From contig OX328100.1 in the NCBI GenBank assembly GCA_946811185.2, positions 19,394,999 through 19,458,998 of the forward strand: 64,000 nt of DNA, written 5' to 3'. Made by a program: the position numbers and the translations under genes. The stretch comes from Hippopus hippopus (Eukaryota; Mollusca; Bivalvia; Cardiida; Cardiidae). Positions 8,693-21,331 of this stretch are shown one piece after another (position 1 is the stretch's first letter; each line of letters begins with the position of its first letter). The notes under the pieces are model-generated. The model did not search any database. It was not told where the DNA came from and worked only from the letters and a program-made list of their open reading frames with translations.

Positions 8693-10863
8693 ATGTTAAC
8701 AGTGTATACATATACAATTTTTGTAGGTGCTGAAGAAAGAAAAGTTGCAATTGAAAGAGGTCAGTATCATCAGGGCGTTCCTTGCATCACTTTTATTGCT
8801 GATGGAGGATGGAGTAAAAGAACGCATAAACATACTTACAATTCCTTGGGTGGTATGGGTATCATTATAGGGAAGGAAACTGGAAACATTCTACAATTGG
8901 GAATTAGAAACAAAAATTGTTATATTTGTGTCCACTATGAAAATGAAACACAGTTCATTCCAAACCAAGTTTGCTATAAAAACTGGCATTCCAATTCACA
9001 ATTTATGGAAGCAGATATCACTGTAGATGGCTTCTTGAAAGCTGAAAGTAAACATTGGTTGAGATATACTAATTTAATTGCCGACGGAGATTCTTCTGAT
9101 TTTGCTAAAATCAAACAGGAAGTACCTATTTGGGGCAAAGATGTAAAAAAAAATAGAATGTGCCAACCACGCATGTAAGTGCCTCCGAGCAAATCTTGAA
9201 AAATTGGTTGAAACAAATCCTTCCTATAAAGAAAAACATAAACTCACAAAAGCTGTTCGAGTAAGAAAAGTTAGCGCTGTTCGTTGTGCTATTCGAATGC
9301 GATCAAAGGATAACAATAAAAAAAGAGGAGCTTTGCAGTTGTCCAAAGATATCAAAAATAGTGTGCATCACATATTTGGAGACCATCAAAACTGTTCTGA
9401 TTTTTGTAAAGCTTCTATGCAAAAAGATAAATCTGCTCCCGATGATGAGGATACAGACAGTGAACATCTTACAGATTTTCCAGTTAACAGGATTTGCAAT
9501 GAAACTTCATTATATTGGACAGAAGGGTCATCTCTTCAGGACCAAGAACAGGCAAGGTTTAGGACTGACTTGAATTACTTTGATTTGACTATCAACATGT
9601 TACAAGATTTATCTATAATATTAACACGAATTGCAGACAAAAGTGACCGATTAATATCTAACACAACACCAAATTTGGCAGAGTGTTGGATGCATATACG
9701 TTCAAAATTTGATGGAGGTAAAGTTTTTAACCTTTGTAATAGAGGATCTTGGAGTACCCGGTGTTGCGGGGGCACACTAAGGCTGAATTTGGGTCCACAA
9801 TGGTCGCCCATTGTTTGGAGAAAATGCACAGGAACGCCTGCTGGACATAACTATGTACGTTTGTACTGTGAAAGGGAAAAAGAGTTGCAGAGTTCCAAAA
9901 AGTCAAAATGCAATCCAAAACAAAGTGCACTTAGGTGGAAAATGAAAATGAGTACCATTAAAGAAAGCACCTCTTAATTAGGTAAACAGTCCTATGGAAA
10001 AGAAGCGTTAGAATATTTGCCTGACCACAATGAACAACAACCGGAAACATTAAAAAATCAGTATTATGAAAAACACATAGAATTATCCTTGGAAGAAATG
10101 AAAGCCATTGAAAGATTAACTACAGATCACAGTGATTCTAATGTCTGGTTTCAAGAAAGAAAAAAGAGAATAACAACATCTAACTTTGGAAAAGTTATCA
10201 AAAGAAGACCACCTATTCCTGTTGCCAAATTTGTTCAAAACTTATTGTATAGTAAATTCACAGGAATCATTTCAACTCGAATTGGCTTGAAAGAAGAGTG
10301 AGTCACTATACAGAAGTATATTCTGAAAAAAGCAGATGAGGGTGTCAGTGTTACTGTCAAATCCAGTGGACTTGTAATAAACATCAAATTTAAATTTCTT
10401 GGAAGCAGCCCTGATGGTTTAGTTTTTGAAAATGGTCATAAAAGTGGACTTGTTGAGGTGAAAAACGTGTTATATAATAAAAAACATTAATTTAAATCAG
10501 GCTGCCAAGACACAGAAATCATTCTGCTTAAAGATTGATAATAATAAACTGTCCTTGAAGAGAAATCACAACTATTATTATCAATGTCAAGGACTTTTAC
10601 AAGTCTGTGACATGCCATGGATCGACTTTGTTTTACGAACAGTAAACCCCTATCCAATACATATTGAAAGGATTTTTAGAGATGACAAAAGTTGGTCTTG
10701 GTGGCTGGCCAAACTAAAAGCATTTTATTTGTCAGCTCTACTACCTGAATTAGCAGCACCCAGGAAGGGTTTTTCACCTGGAACTAGAGAACCTGGTGTA
10801 TGGGTAGGTGAAAGGCACCATGATTTGATTGAATTCTTCATAGCGCCTTTTCAAAATATGTAA
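8693..10863 (+). pseudogene. Decayed Mutator-like transposase with YqaJ nuclease domain
   Basis: Several plus-strand frames read as one broken protein. The first (to 9178) contains FIADGGWSKRTHKHTYNSLGG and IIIGKETGNILQLGIRNK, the core of the Mutator-like transposase domain. The second (9204-9977) has a charged domain with VRKVSAVRCAIRMRS. The third (10017-10301) has WFQERKKRITTSNFGKV, the start of a YqaJ/PDDEXK nuclease, and the region 10400-10480 encodes the SPDGLV and GLVEVKN motifs. The fourth (10555-10863) holds YYYQCQGLLQVCD. Frame changes near 9150 and 9980 and stops after 10301 show inactivation. An acceptor-like TTTTTGTAG at 8719-8727 suggests it once had introns. Confidence 0.7.
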
Positions 10864-10896
10864 CTGTTATCCAACAGCCCTATATCTGGTGTTTAA

Positions 10897-11142
10897 TTAA
10901 CACTTTACCAGATAAGAAAATTTTACACTCGTCAAAATTTGAAGCATTTGCAGACGACAAAATGAATGTGGCTAATATGATGGGATTCAGTTCTAGAAGG
11001 CTAGAAAACATTATGGGAAAAGGAGAAAATGCTCATTACCAGCATTTTCTCCTATTCCCACGTATGTCCTACCAATATTGATTTTTCGACAGATTTCTAC
11101 CAAAGGGCTGTAAAAACCAGGGCTTATCTAGGAAAAGATTAA
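10897..11142. mobile_element. Foldback MITE, TTAA-flanked (copy A)
   Basis: A 238-bp element between two TTAA tetranucleotides. The ends read CACTTTACC... and, at the other side, ...AAAAGA. The centre is a hairpin: GGGAAAAGGAGAAAATGCT, a short loop, then AGCATTTTCTCCTATTCCC. Related copies lie at 16412-16633, 27255-27480, 48315-48543, 49135-49366 and 56500-56700. TTAA duplication and CCC-type ends point to a piggyBac-like origin (inference). A second diverged hairpin of the same kind lies at about 11160-11240. Confidence 0.65.
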
Positions 11143-12163
11143 GTGCCTTGGAAAGAATGCTATTAAAATAATTTTTGGAAAAGAAGAAAATGCTGTCTAA
11201 GAGCATTTTTTTCTTTTACCACAATGTTTTCTATTATATTTGAAGTTCTTTTTTCCATATTTCTGAATCCTGTATATTTTCTCTCAAACATACTTTCCAA
11301 GTAAGGGTTGAGAAATAAGGGTTGAACCATATTTCATTTGTGGTCGACAAATGTTTTCAGTTTTGAACAAGTCCATAATTTACTGATCTGCTGAATGGTT
11401 CTGAGACACTGTGCACAGATGCGCCCTTCTTTCTGTCCTCAGTGCCAAGGAAAGTAGCTTCCAGTTGCAAATTAATGGCTTATAATCTGGATGGGAATAA
11501 AGATTACTTTTTCTCAAGTGTAATGTCTCTTGAAATCATGACTTATGTCTCAGATCAGTTTTATGCTGATAGATACACTCAACTGTGACTCAAGTAATCA
11601 TCCAAGTCTACATCATTTCATTTCATTTGTTCTACAGTGCTGCTTTACACAAATTCATGAAATCATTGTGTGCATTGGCTTTTGTCATTGGGGATAGAAA
11701 GGTTTGGATTTAAAATCCTTCAACACGTTCTGTCACGTGCATTAATTACATTTTCCAAAGTGAAAGCATCAGAGTATGTATAACAAATATGTCAAAAGAA
11801 AACACAATTTATCTTTAGAAACTTTACAAAATATAGAAAAAAGAGATCGATCAGTACAAACACTTCTTATTTTCAAACAAAGTTTCAAAGGCTGTCTTTT
11901 ATACAGGTCTTTACAGGCATTGTATTAAGGCAATGGTTAACTGACAGTGCTGCAGTTTAACATACCCATGTTGTAAAGCATCTCACATGTATGCATAGGT
12001 AAATAATATGAAAAAAGGAGACACTGCTCATTTCAAGTAATTTTGCCTTTTCCCACTATATTTCTGCTTTTGTCAAACGGTGCTTGCAACTGTGAAGGCT
12101 GTACAGTTATTGTTTGGTAATGGTTTGAATATCTAATAATATTTTCTTATCTGAATATTTCAG
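11143..12163. other. Host non-coding DNA
   Basis: No convincing gene. Contains a partial foldback hairpin (about 11160-11240) and another diverged one (about 12005-12060). Probably intronic if the next feature is a real exon. Confidence 0.5.
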
Positions 12164-12315
12164 TTCAAGGACAAGAAACCCCAACCAGTTAAAAGGCGTA
12201 ATACATTTCCCAGCTTACAGCCCTCCAAAATTTCTGGGGCTTCACCAAAACAGTCCACTAGTACAGGGACAAATACCCCAACCCAGAGTGTAATGAAATT
12301 GAAGTTAACCTCAAG
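12164..12315 (+). CDS. Candidate host exon, Ser/Thr/Pro-rich
   Basis: A 152-nt stretch is open between an acceptor-like ATATTTCAG and a donor-like AAG/GTTAGT. It would encode a basic then Ser/Thr/Pro-rich peptide (starts FKDKKPQPVKRRNTFPS). No domain is recognised. The splice signals and biased composition are the only support, and no flanking exon can be linked with certainty. Confidence 0.3.
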
Positions 12316-13059
12316 GTTAGTCATTATTTGCTTTCTTTTACCCCATTAAAACTAAAACCAATGCTTGTATATGTCAGCAGTTAAAGACTTCGAAATATTG
12401 TGGAAGAAGCAGAAATTGCTTATAGAAACCAATTTCTCTTTTTGCATCAATGTTCTTTACTGTAATAATGTGTAAACCAGTCTTTTTCTATAAATAAATT
12501 ACTGGAAAACCACTTTTATAACATAACATCTATTCAGCATAAAACAACACTTGCAAGTTTATACATGTAGCTTACAATAATTATGAAACAAATTTATGCC
12601 TACATGCGCAGAAAACAAAGACCTATATGGATTGTTATTATCTGAGAAGTATGAAATAAAAGATAATTCAATGCATCAACACCAACAGCGCCATTTTTAT
12701 AGTCAGATCAGACTACGTGTCCTGAGCAGTCTGTTCTTAATCCATAATTACGGATGGAGGAATACTAATTTTAACACCCATGAAAGGATAATATACTCGT
12801 TGAGTTGTACTTTTTCGGTCAAGATTTCCCATAATAGATCAGTGTGTTTTGTTCAAGATCAGACCACTCCTTAAGCGTAGTCTGATCCCGAACAAAACTT
12901 TCTGCAAGAATAACAGAAACTTTGATTGGCGCTAAAGGTTTGTAATGTTAATGATTACACAATTCTTTATTAGAATATATTTTTGAAACTATAGCAGGTA
13001 AAAGCGATTATCAGAGATTACAACTCTGTATTTTGTCTGGTTGGAGCAAAAATAAAACG
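12316..13059. other. Host non-coding DNA
   Basis: No gene seen. A small inverted repeat around GATCAGAC / GTCTGATC lies at about 12850-12890. Several related GTCTGATC words recur near 12705 and in the region after 44,940. Confidence 0.4.
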
Positions 13060-15150
13060 AGCGACGTTATTTATTGGTTTTGTTGACTTAGAACTCATTA
13101 GGGATTCAGATTTATTAATGGTCGGCCATTGATAAAAATAATTTTTCAGATATTGCTTACGCAGTTCATAGTATTTTGTGCAGGTGAGAAGGAAATTGTA
13201 TTCATTTTCAACAATATTTTGATTATAGTTCGGGCAAAGTCTATTTTCTCTTGGGATATCTAAGTGTCTGCCTTATTCTATAGCCAAATGATGAGAAGAT
13301 AATCTGAACTTGGACAGAGCTATTCTAAATTTGTCATTACTTATGCACTCCAAATATTTATCTCTTTCAAAACTACGTTTATAGATACTGTATGATTCTA
13401 ATCTAGATGAATTACTAGTATTTATATTTGAATACCATTTTTAAATATGTCAGTTATTCGTTGTTCAATGTACTTTAAGAGGAGATTACTTCCATTTTGA
13501 TTAAGCCACTAATTTGTCATGTCAATTTCATTGAATGTGTGTTTTACATGATAAGCCCAATTTAGATTGTTATAACTATTATTGGCATCTGCATCTCTTT
13601 TTAACATAAGATCAACTTTTTTCACCAATGAGGTTTCTGGTTTTTCCATTATTTTGATCCAAAATTTCATAAAAAGTAATTTTCTTTTTATTTCCATAGG
13701 ATATCTTCCTAGTTCGCCATAAAGACCATCTAAGTTGGTTGACTTTTTAACCCCGAGAATTTTTCTCATAAATTTACAATGAATTAATTCAATACTTTTA
13801 CTGGGATGATTTCCACATATACTGCACTGTAATTTAGAACTGAGCCGACTAAATTGTCAAAGAGACTGCATTTATCATCGATATTTAAGGAAAGCTGATT
13901 GAAAACAATAAACAAGTTATGTAGAGCTGATTGGGAGTGTTTTGAAATATATTTTTGCGTTCTAGCCCAACTCCCTTTTTTGAAAAAGTATATTCCTAGG
14001 TATTTAAAATTGTCAACGACGTCCAAAACTGTATTGTTATAAATAAAATCAAAGGTAGTTTGTCTTCCTCTCTCGAATATCATTATTTTAGTTTTGTTAG
14101 TATTGACTGTTCGATTTCAAGTCGTACAGTACAAATGTAAATCGTCAAGTAATGATTGTAATGCTTGTGGTGAATGTGCGAACAGTGCAGCATCATCAGC
14201 AAATAATAACAGGAATACTTTAAGATCATCAATGGTAAAAAGATCATCAATATCACTTTTCAAATTTAAAAGTACATGTATATCGTTAACGAAAAATAGA
14301 AATATTAAACTAGAACTAGGATCTCCTTGTTTTACACCTATATTGGATTTAATAAAGGGAGATAACTCTTTATTGATTCTGACACAAGATTTTATGGTGG
14401 TATACATGTTTCTGATTGCGTTAACATATTTCGAACTTACATTTTCTCTTACCAGTTTATGAAATATGATATGATCGATCAATTTTATTAAAACATTTTT
14501 CAAAGTCTATAAATGCGCAGTAAAGTATTTTGTTAGGACTTAATGTTTGTGCTATTATAGAATGTAAAATAAATATACAGTCAGTCGTGGATTTTCCTTT
14601 TTGAAATCCGAATTGATTTTCAATAACTTTAGATTTTTTTTCTGTCCATCTTGTTAATCGACTGAGGAGTAACTGAGAGTAGATTTTTGAAATACTGTTT
14701 ATTAGCGTTATGCCTCTATAATTTTCTGTGTTGCTTGTTTCACCCCCTTTAAAAATTGGAACTATAATCCCATTTCCCCATGACTTAGGGTATTCACCGT
14801 TCAGAAATAGTCGCTTAAATAAGAATAAAAGGGGCTGAAATTTCAAAAGAGTGTTTGTATACTTCGCCCGCAATATTGTCTATCCCACAACTTTTGTTAT
14901 CATTTTGCTTGAATATGGCTGTTCGTAACTCTTCTAGAGTGATCTCACTGTCTAATTCCTCATCAAATTTGAGTTCGTATGTTATATCAGAATTTTCATT
15001 ATTTACTGTATCGGCATGATGTAAATAGTTGAAATGATTATATAGTTCCTCAATATTGATATCTATATTTTCAGATTTTGGCTTTTTGTATATAAACCTT
15101 GTAGATAAAAAAAGAACTGTGTTTGTGTGATATTGAAGCAAGATCACACT
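13060..15150 (-). pseudogene. Non-LTR retrotransposon (LINE) reverse transcriptase remnant
   Basis: Successive minus-strand frames read from 15147 down to about 13060. First NDNKSCGIDNIAGEVYK (RT motif 0/1), then GNGIIVPIFKGGETSNTENYRGITL, then CAFIDFEKCFNKIDR, then GVKQGDPSSSLIFLFFVND and the FADDAALFAHS catalytic block. Downstream come NFKYLGIYFF (thumb) and a C-terminal RENRLCPNYNQ...HFLL-like zinc-knuckle region near 13200. The frame is interrupted at about 14870, 14480, 14100 and 13780 and by a stop near 13275. The endonuclease domain is missing, so the copy is 5'-truncated. The clade is jockey/CR1/L2-like; I cannot narrow it. Confidence 0.75.
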
Positions 15151-15709
15151 TGGTTTAATGATGATTTATTCAATGTCCTAGATGATGGACGTTTAAGAAA
15201 GTTGAGTCACTGATGGCGCTCTGTTATTTATTTTGGGGGTCATTTAAGTTAGAATAGCATCACTAACACAGGATTTGAAAACCATGGTTAAACATCAAAC
15301 AAAGACAAAAAAGCCAGTATTTCAGCTATACCTTTGTGACAGCTCACATTTTTAATGCTTCCTAGGTATGACAATGCTAAGCAAAAAAGAAAGTGCCATG
15401 ACCAAGGACTTTGAACAGGGGGAAAGCAATCCTGATGCCTTGCATAACAGTGAAAGGCCTTAATCACTGTTTCTTGAAGGATCAGGGCATGAGAAAATGA
15501 AAGCCATTTTAACATTTTTCAATCAGTCAACCTATGGAACATATTCTGATAAATTCAATATTCATGCATTTATTGGTTCAATTTTTAGACGTTGTTCTCT
15601 TTCAGAAAACGGGCGATTGGTATCATCTGTAGGATTGGTAATATTTTTCAGATCTCACACAGGTGATCAACTGCTTCTTTGACCACACTTTTCTATTACT
15701 ATTTTGTAG
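15151..15709. other. Host non-coding DNA
   Basis: Nothing recognisable apart from short open frames without conserved motifs. Confidence 0.4.
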
Positions 15710-15947
15710 GCAGTCCCCTCGGTGAACAAAATTACTGGGTAGACGGATATCTCATGAGTGAAAATTATCAGAAGCTTCGAACAGCACAAAGTGGTACTCA
15801 GGAACTGTAACAGCTGTACTATCTGGTGTAGATGGATTACCTAATGCTGTGTATGAAGTGTTCTTTGATGAAGAAGATGAGCCTTTTGAAATAGATCACC
15901 TTGTGGAGGATTTTGAAGCAGCATCTGTTAAATTTATTGACATTTAA
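15710..15947 (+). pseudogene. Exon-like fragment, possible Tudor-type domain end
   Basis: After an acceptor-like ATTTTGTAG the frame opens and breaks at about 15808. A second frame continues with KWYSGTVTAVLSG, then VYEVFFDEEDEPFEIDHL, and ends at a stop at 15945-15947. The W-Y-x-G-x-V start and the acidic YEVFFD strand resemble a Tudor/chromo-barrel. The frame change indicates either a missed splice junction or decay. Confidence 0.25.
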
Positions 15948-16411
15948 GGTACGGATTACTACAACCTAAATACAATTATCAACAGCACTGCATGCAGGTG
16001 TCAATGCTCGGCTGCAGTTGTTTTTTAGTGAAAATCCTAACTTGAAAAATTGGTATAACTGTGGTAAAAAATCTGAGGCTCACCAGCCCCCTACTGGTAT
16101 GGGTTTCCATATTAATTGTAAACAGTTAGTATGACTTTCATGTAAATATCTTTAGTGATGACACAGATATAGGAAATGTCGTAGATTTTGCTCTACAGTG
16201 ACGTCTGGGAAATGACATACTTGACAACAGCCAAGCTAATAACTACAATGAGCAGATACTTTACCAAGTAACCTACTAACTTCACTGTGCTCTTGAACCA
16301 CCTTGCCGAGCAAGTGCTCAGCTGTTTTTTTTTTTAGAAAACATCATGCAAGAGAAAGCCATCGATCTCATATGAGCAATACCTTTTCTTTCTTTGATAT
16401 TTTCTTAAACC

Positions 16412-16633
16412 TTAACCGCATGAGCCCTGGTTTTTACGGCCCTAAGGTAGAAGAGTATTGCAAACATTTTGGGAAAAGGAGAAAATGCTCTTAATAAGCA
16501 TTTTCTTCTTTGCCCACAATGTTTTCTACCCTTTTAGACACAAATTCCATTATTTAATCCACAGTTAATTTTTCTCCGGTAAATGCCTTAAATTTCGACC
16601 AATCCAAAATTTTGTCATCTTGTAAAGTGTTAA
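16412..16633. mobile_element. Foldback MITE, TTAA-flanked (copy B)
   Basis: Between TTAA at 16412-16415 and TTAA at 16630-16633, in the opposite orientation to copy A (shared GAGCCCTGGTTTTTACGGCCCT end). The central hairpin GGGAAAAGGAGAAAATGCT / AGCATTTTCTTCTTTGCCC is intact. Confidence 0.6.
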
Positions 16634-17710
16634 ACCTATAGATTAATCACTTGAAATAAGAAGTACATGTAAATGTTTTCACACTGGATAGTATTTTTTT
16701 GAATGACTCAAGCTGTGTCTGTATGAAGCTCAGAAGTAGTTTCAGATATTGCTTTGTAATGTTTCATTACTGTATGTAACCAACAGCAGGATCCTGCATT
16801 CCGTTTAGTTATGTTAGTATGTGTGTATAAGGCTTCACAAATCTATAGATCTACTCAATTTAAAAGTTACAAAAGGTGCTAGATATGATTTAGAATAAAT
16901 TTTTAACATAGGCATTTTTTTTCATTGTTCTTGTATGTGTGATGGGGGTGGTGGGGGAATGTTGTTTTTGAGAAAGGGCTTGGTACTGGACATGGAAATT
17001 TCAATATCAAATACGGGTCACTTTTATTTGTTTTATTAACTAAAATTATTAATGAAAGTTTATTACGTATGAAATTACTATGACCACTTGTACATTTTGA
17101 TCCTGTGGAGACATACTTTTTACTGGGTAAAAAGTAGTTACAACATGGCTGACAATTCAATAAGGGAAAAATGTCAAACTTTGTGACTTAAATATGTGCC
17201 TTTTTAAAGGAAGTAAAAGATTTTTAGTACTAGCAGTACCTGGTATGCACCATAGTCTGTGTTTTGTCCAAAACTTAAACAATTTTGCCATGTCATTGTT
17301 ATTTTCTAGGTTTCAGACAATTTTATCTCTTTCCACAATGTTTTAGTTATATTATGTAAGGCCAGTGGGTATAATTATGTAAAACAGCTTGTACTCGTCC
17401 AGAGCTTTAATTTGATATATGGTTTTCCTGGACAAATTTTAATAATTACAGAATTATTGATGTATAAAATTTCTGCAAAGAAACACTTTACATGAACCTT
17501 AAATAAAAATATACCGCAGTGACATCATCAAGTTTAAATATAGTTTCAGTGACGTCAGTTCTCAGTGACTTCAGTTTTCATTGAATTGGGGGACTCAGAA
17601 GGGAAATTCTATGACGTCGGCGTACTCAATAATGAGTACATAAAACCGGGAAATTTCGCTGAATACACATTGGAATGGTAAAAATTTGCAGTGTAATAAA
17701 TTCGTTGTTC
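16634..17710. other. Host non-coding DNA
   Basis: No gene seen. CRE-like TGACGTCA and TGACTTCA words cluster at about 17550-17575 next to TGACATCA at 17520. No promoter is demonstrated. Confidence 0.35.
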
Positions 17711-17789
17711 GGTCAGGTGGCCGAGGACTTGGAAACTTGTTCACGACTGTGGCGAATCATGTCGCCACCTAGTCCCCGGCCACCTGACC
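17711..17789. repeat. 79-nt hairpin with 19-bp GC-rich stem
   Basis: GGTCAGGTGGCCGAGGACT (17711-17729) pairs with 17771-17789 with a single mismatch. The loop contains a second short stem (TGGCGA / TCGCCA). It stands out from the AT-rich surroundings. A tip-of-MITE or structured ncRNA origin is possible. Confidence 0.6.
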
Positions 17790-19379
17790 GCACAACTTAT
17801 AATGTCTCCATATTTCTTGCATCGGCCAAAAACTGACCTTAAAAATGTAGAGTGAACGTTCTCAAATAGAAAACTCTACACCTGGTTTAGGTGTACATGG
17901 TATATCTGTACATCTTTCAAACTTCCTTTTCAAAACGTGTATATAGAAAAAAAACTGGCATATCATATTACGTCAAAAATTATATCTGTAAAACCCACAA
18001 AGTTACTGGCCTACAACAATGTCTACACGGTGAAAGAATGATTTGTTTCTTGTATTACTACGCTGCTCTTAGCTTTTTCAAATATCTAACGATTCGATGC
18101 TAAAAGCGTTGACTTTAAGTTTTAAACGGATTCAAGGATAACATCTTTGAATGATGGTAAGTTGCTGTTATTCGTTATTTCAGGTCCTGCGATGAATCTA
18201 ATGCCACATACAAATATGTTTAGTATCTGTTTATAGGCAGTATGTGTTGGCTTTGTTGGTCTTTTCTTGTTTGCAGGGTTTTATTAGGTGTTCGTACATT
18301 TGGCTGAATGCACTATGTAGAAATCTATAGAAGTGTTGTACTCTACGAGGGAAGCGAGAAAAGATTATTATAACTAATGCTACATATACTGTGAATGATG
18401 ATATTAATCTTACAAGAACTTCAGAAAATTATAACCCAGACTTTAAAGATGGCCTTCATAAAAAATCATTTTAACGATGTATATGACAAATGTTTGCGCG
18501 CATCTTACTGCGTATGTATTTTTGTTGTGGATATTGAATCAAAAGTGCACCTATGTATTTTTTGCACATAATAGTAAATACTGTTGGTGCACTGAAACAA
18601 GTAGCACTTTCTTCGAGTAGTATTGGTGAACAGAAAAAAATTGATCTTTGAACTGTCACCGTGAAATAATTAAAATGCTGTTGACACAGCGTTACACACC
18701 AAACAAGGAAACAAAGGCAGGAAATATAAAGCTGTGGAAGTATAGCTGTTTCCACTTTGGAAATTATCGTTGGAAAAGGAGAATTCGTTCCTATTGAGCA
18801 ATTTCTGTTTTTCATACCATGCCTGCTGAGCTTTTATCCTATTTTATTCCCTGGGAAAAATAGCTTCCACAGTGACCTTCAACCTTGTTTTCTGACGAAA
18901 TAAGCTCGGATAGGTGCCATTTTTATTTTTTCTTATTGTTTAGAATTATAAATACATTAAGTGTGGGAAGTTAAAGAAAAACCTGTCCGTTAGAAAGTAT
19001 GTATTTTTTTTAAGATTAACGCTAAATTCGATCAAATTACCTCCCTTTTTAACTAAATGGTCTACATATAACATGCATATTTGTACATTCACCATGCTCA
19101 AAACCAGGCTTTTATATATTTTTTGTTCAAAAATGTATAAATTTTCATTAAAATGATGTATATTTTTCCTGTAATTTTCCTGTTTAACTGACTATTTAAG
19201 GAAGGCGCTTTAAATCCAATATAAGCTGAATTTTGGAACTGTATATACCTTTTTCAAAGGCAAATTTCTCAGAAACGATCCCGGTAACCCACATTTTTTT
19301 TTACTGTAATCCCCTAGAGACATGATGAGCTTTGTATGTGCAAAGTTTAAAAAAAAACTGTCCTTTAGAAAAAAATTGT
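17790..19379. other. Host non-coding DNA
   Basis: No gene with recognisable motifs. Two related segments (around 18975-19020 and 19335-19380) share AACTGTCC(T/G)TTAGAAA-type sequence and may be ends of a diverged repeat. Confidence 0.35.
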
Positions 19380-19800
19380 CATATACGTAATGAACAAATA
19401 GTGGCCAAAGATAAACAAAGCATTTAAATTTAAATCATACCATTTATAAATCTGGAAATTATTGTAAGGATGACAATTTGTTATTGTATAGTCGGTCCAA
19501 GCGTTAGTCGCCGGCAGAAAAAATGAGTTTTAAAACTAGGTCAAAAGTTGCCGGGTCGCTCTAGCTTTTTTATTTTACCTTTTATCTGATTTCAAAATTT
19601 TCTGTCAGCGACTTACACTTGGACCGAATTTACAATAACAATTTACAATAACAAGTTGTCATCTTTACAATAATGTCCATACTTTTAAAAGGCATGATTT
19701 GAATCTAAATGCATTTTCATACCCGCATTGTTTACTCTTGGTTGCTATTTGGGCTTTAAATAAGCACCACCCGGAGACCTTTATTTGTTGTATAACGTAT
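19380..19800. mobile_element. Long foldback (inverted-repeat) MITE
   Basis: Nested inverted matches run outward from about 19570. GGTCCAAGCGTTAGTCGC pairs with GCGACTTACACTTGGACC, then TTGTTATTGTA with TACAATAACAA, GGATGACAA with TTGTCATC, ATTTAAATCAT with ATGATTTGAAT, and an outer ATACGT pair. The right arm has a 13-bp duplication of TTTACAATAACAA and a small insertion near 19760. Non-coding. Confidence 0.6.
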
Positions 19801-21331
19801 TAATGACTTTGGTGAAGAATTCAGCCATTAGGTTCATTTATAGAAACATCAAAACGATTTACTCATAAATGATAAAAATTCTAAGGAAACTGATTTTCGA
19901 AAACTGATGATGTTCGACTGTGTGGGTAGTTCGTTCTCTTGCCGTGCAGTTTAGGGTTGTATTTGGCAACGATTAGATATTCAAGCCTAAATTAAGGGAA
20001 AAGTACCAATCGTTCATTACTATCTATATACTTGGAATTATCATAACAACAGTTTTGAATCTCTCCTTTCTGAAATTCAGCAAAAATTTTAAGTATCTGC
20101 AATATGTTATTTTTCCTTGAAACAATTTGAGCAATATGGCATAGAGGCCGATTTCAAAAATGAAGACAACTTGCTTTGGTAAGACACTGTTTACCAGCTG
20201 GAAAGATTTAAATTCATGCTGAATGGGATTTCAGCATGGGGTTGTTAGTAAAGGGAAAGAGCCCAGTATATCATGTTTCACCATTTTGTCCGATGCACTT
20301 CGTGACTCACCGGTGCATGCTGCTGACGTAAAGATGTATATATGGCGCAGGCACATTGTTCCAATCAACTTGTGAGGCTGCTGCAAGATCATTTTCTGTT
20401 GCATAATTTGTCGAAATACAGCGCTCAACTAGTTCCACATCCGCTCTATAGTCGGGCAGTTTGCGGGCTAGTTTAAGAAACTGGCGTAACTTAGCTGGTT
20501 ACCAACAACTGTCGAGTTGCTGCAGTTTGTAAGGGTACAGGCATTACCGTTCGTAAGGATGACATTCGGAATATTGCGCTGAATGAAAGGAAAAGCCTTT
20601 GCTGCAAGAAACTCGTTTGTTAATTATTGGGTTGATTATGTTTCCTTTTACTCTCTAGTATTTTGACCTCTCTACGAGTCTGAACAGGTAATGGCCTTTG
20701 CGAGTAGTTACAATATTGCAAAGACAGATGTGCCCACTACAAGTTTATCTTAGCTTAACTGGAAAAAATCCAGTGAGCTTATGTCATATTTTTTGTCCGT
20801 CATATGTGTCATAGAGCATCCTTAACTTTTATTTCAAATAGTTTTCTTCTTTGAAACTATCGAAAAAATCCTGTCAAAGCCTTACATATAAAACCCAACC
20901 TTCGCCCTCTTGAGAATTAATTCAAGGAATGTAAATGAAAGATATTTTTGGTACGGCTTATTTTCTGCGTGAAATGTAATTGCAATACATCTGCTTACAG
21001 ATATATTCTCTTTCTAGGCTAATTATGACCTATTTATCTATAGGGAAGCGGAGCCCGTCATTGCCTTCTTGTTTGATTTATTTTATTTTTCCTGTTCATT
21101 TTTTGTCCTTAATTTTATTCATCTTCTTTATTTGTTAAGGGACTGCTCGAAATTTCGGCACAAACATGGGTGACCATCTGAAGAAAGGTTATTTGCTTCC
21201 AAATTGCTTGAGAATTTCTTCAGTGCAACTTCGACAAGATTCTTGTCGCTCCTCTTACTGTTCTTGTCGCTGTTTTGGTAGGACTAGTACATTAGTTTAT
21301 CGAACCTTTCAGCTCGAATACGTACGCTGCT
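19801..21331. other. Host non-coding DNA
   Basis: No supported gene. Short open frames lack motifs. Confidence 0.4.

Noticed and set aside
17540..17640. Cluster of CRE-like TGACGTCA words as a promoter
   Set aside because: No gene follows at a sensible distance, and such words are expected occasionally in this length of DNA.
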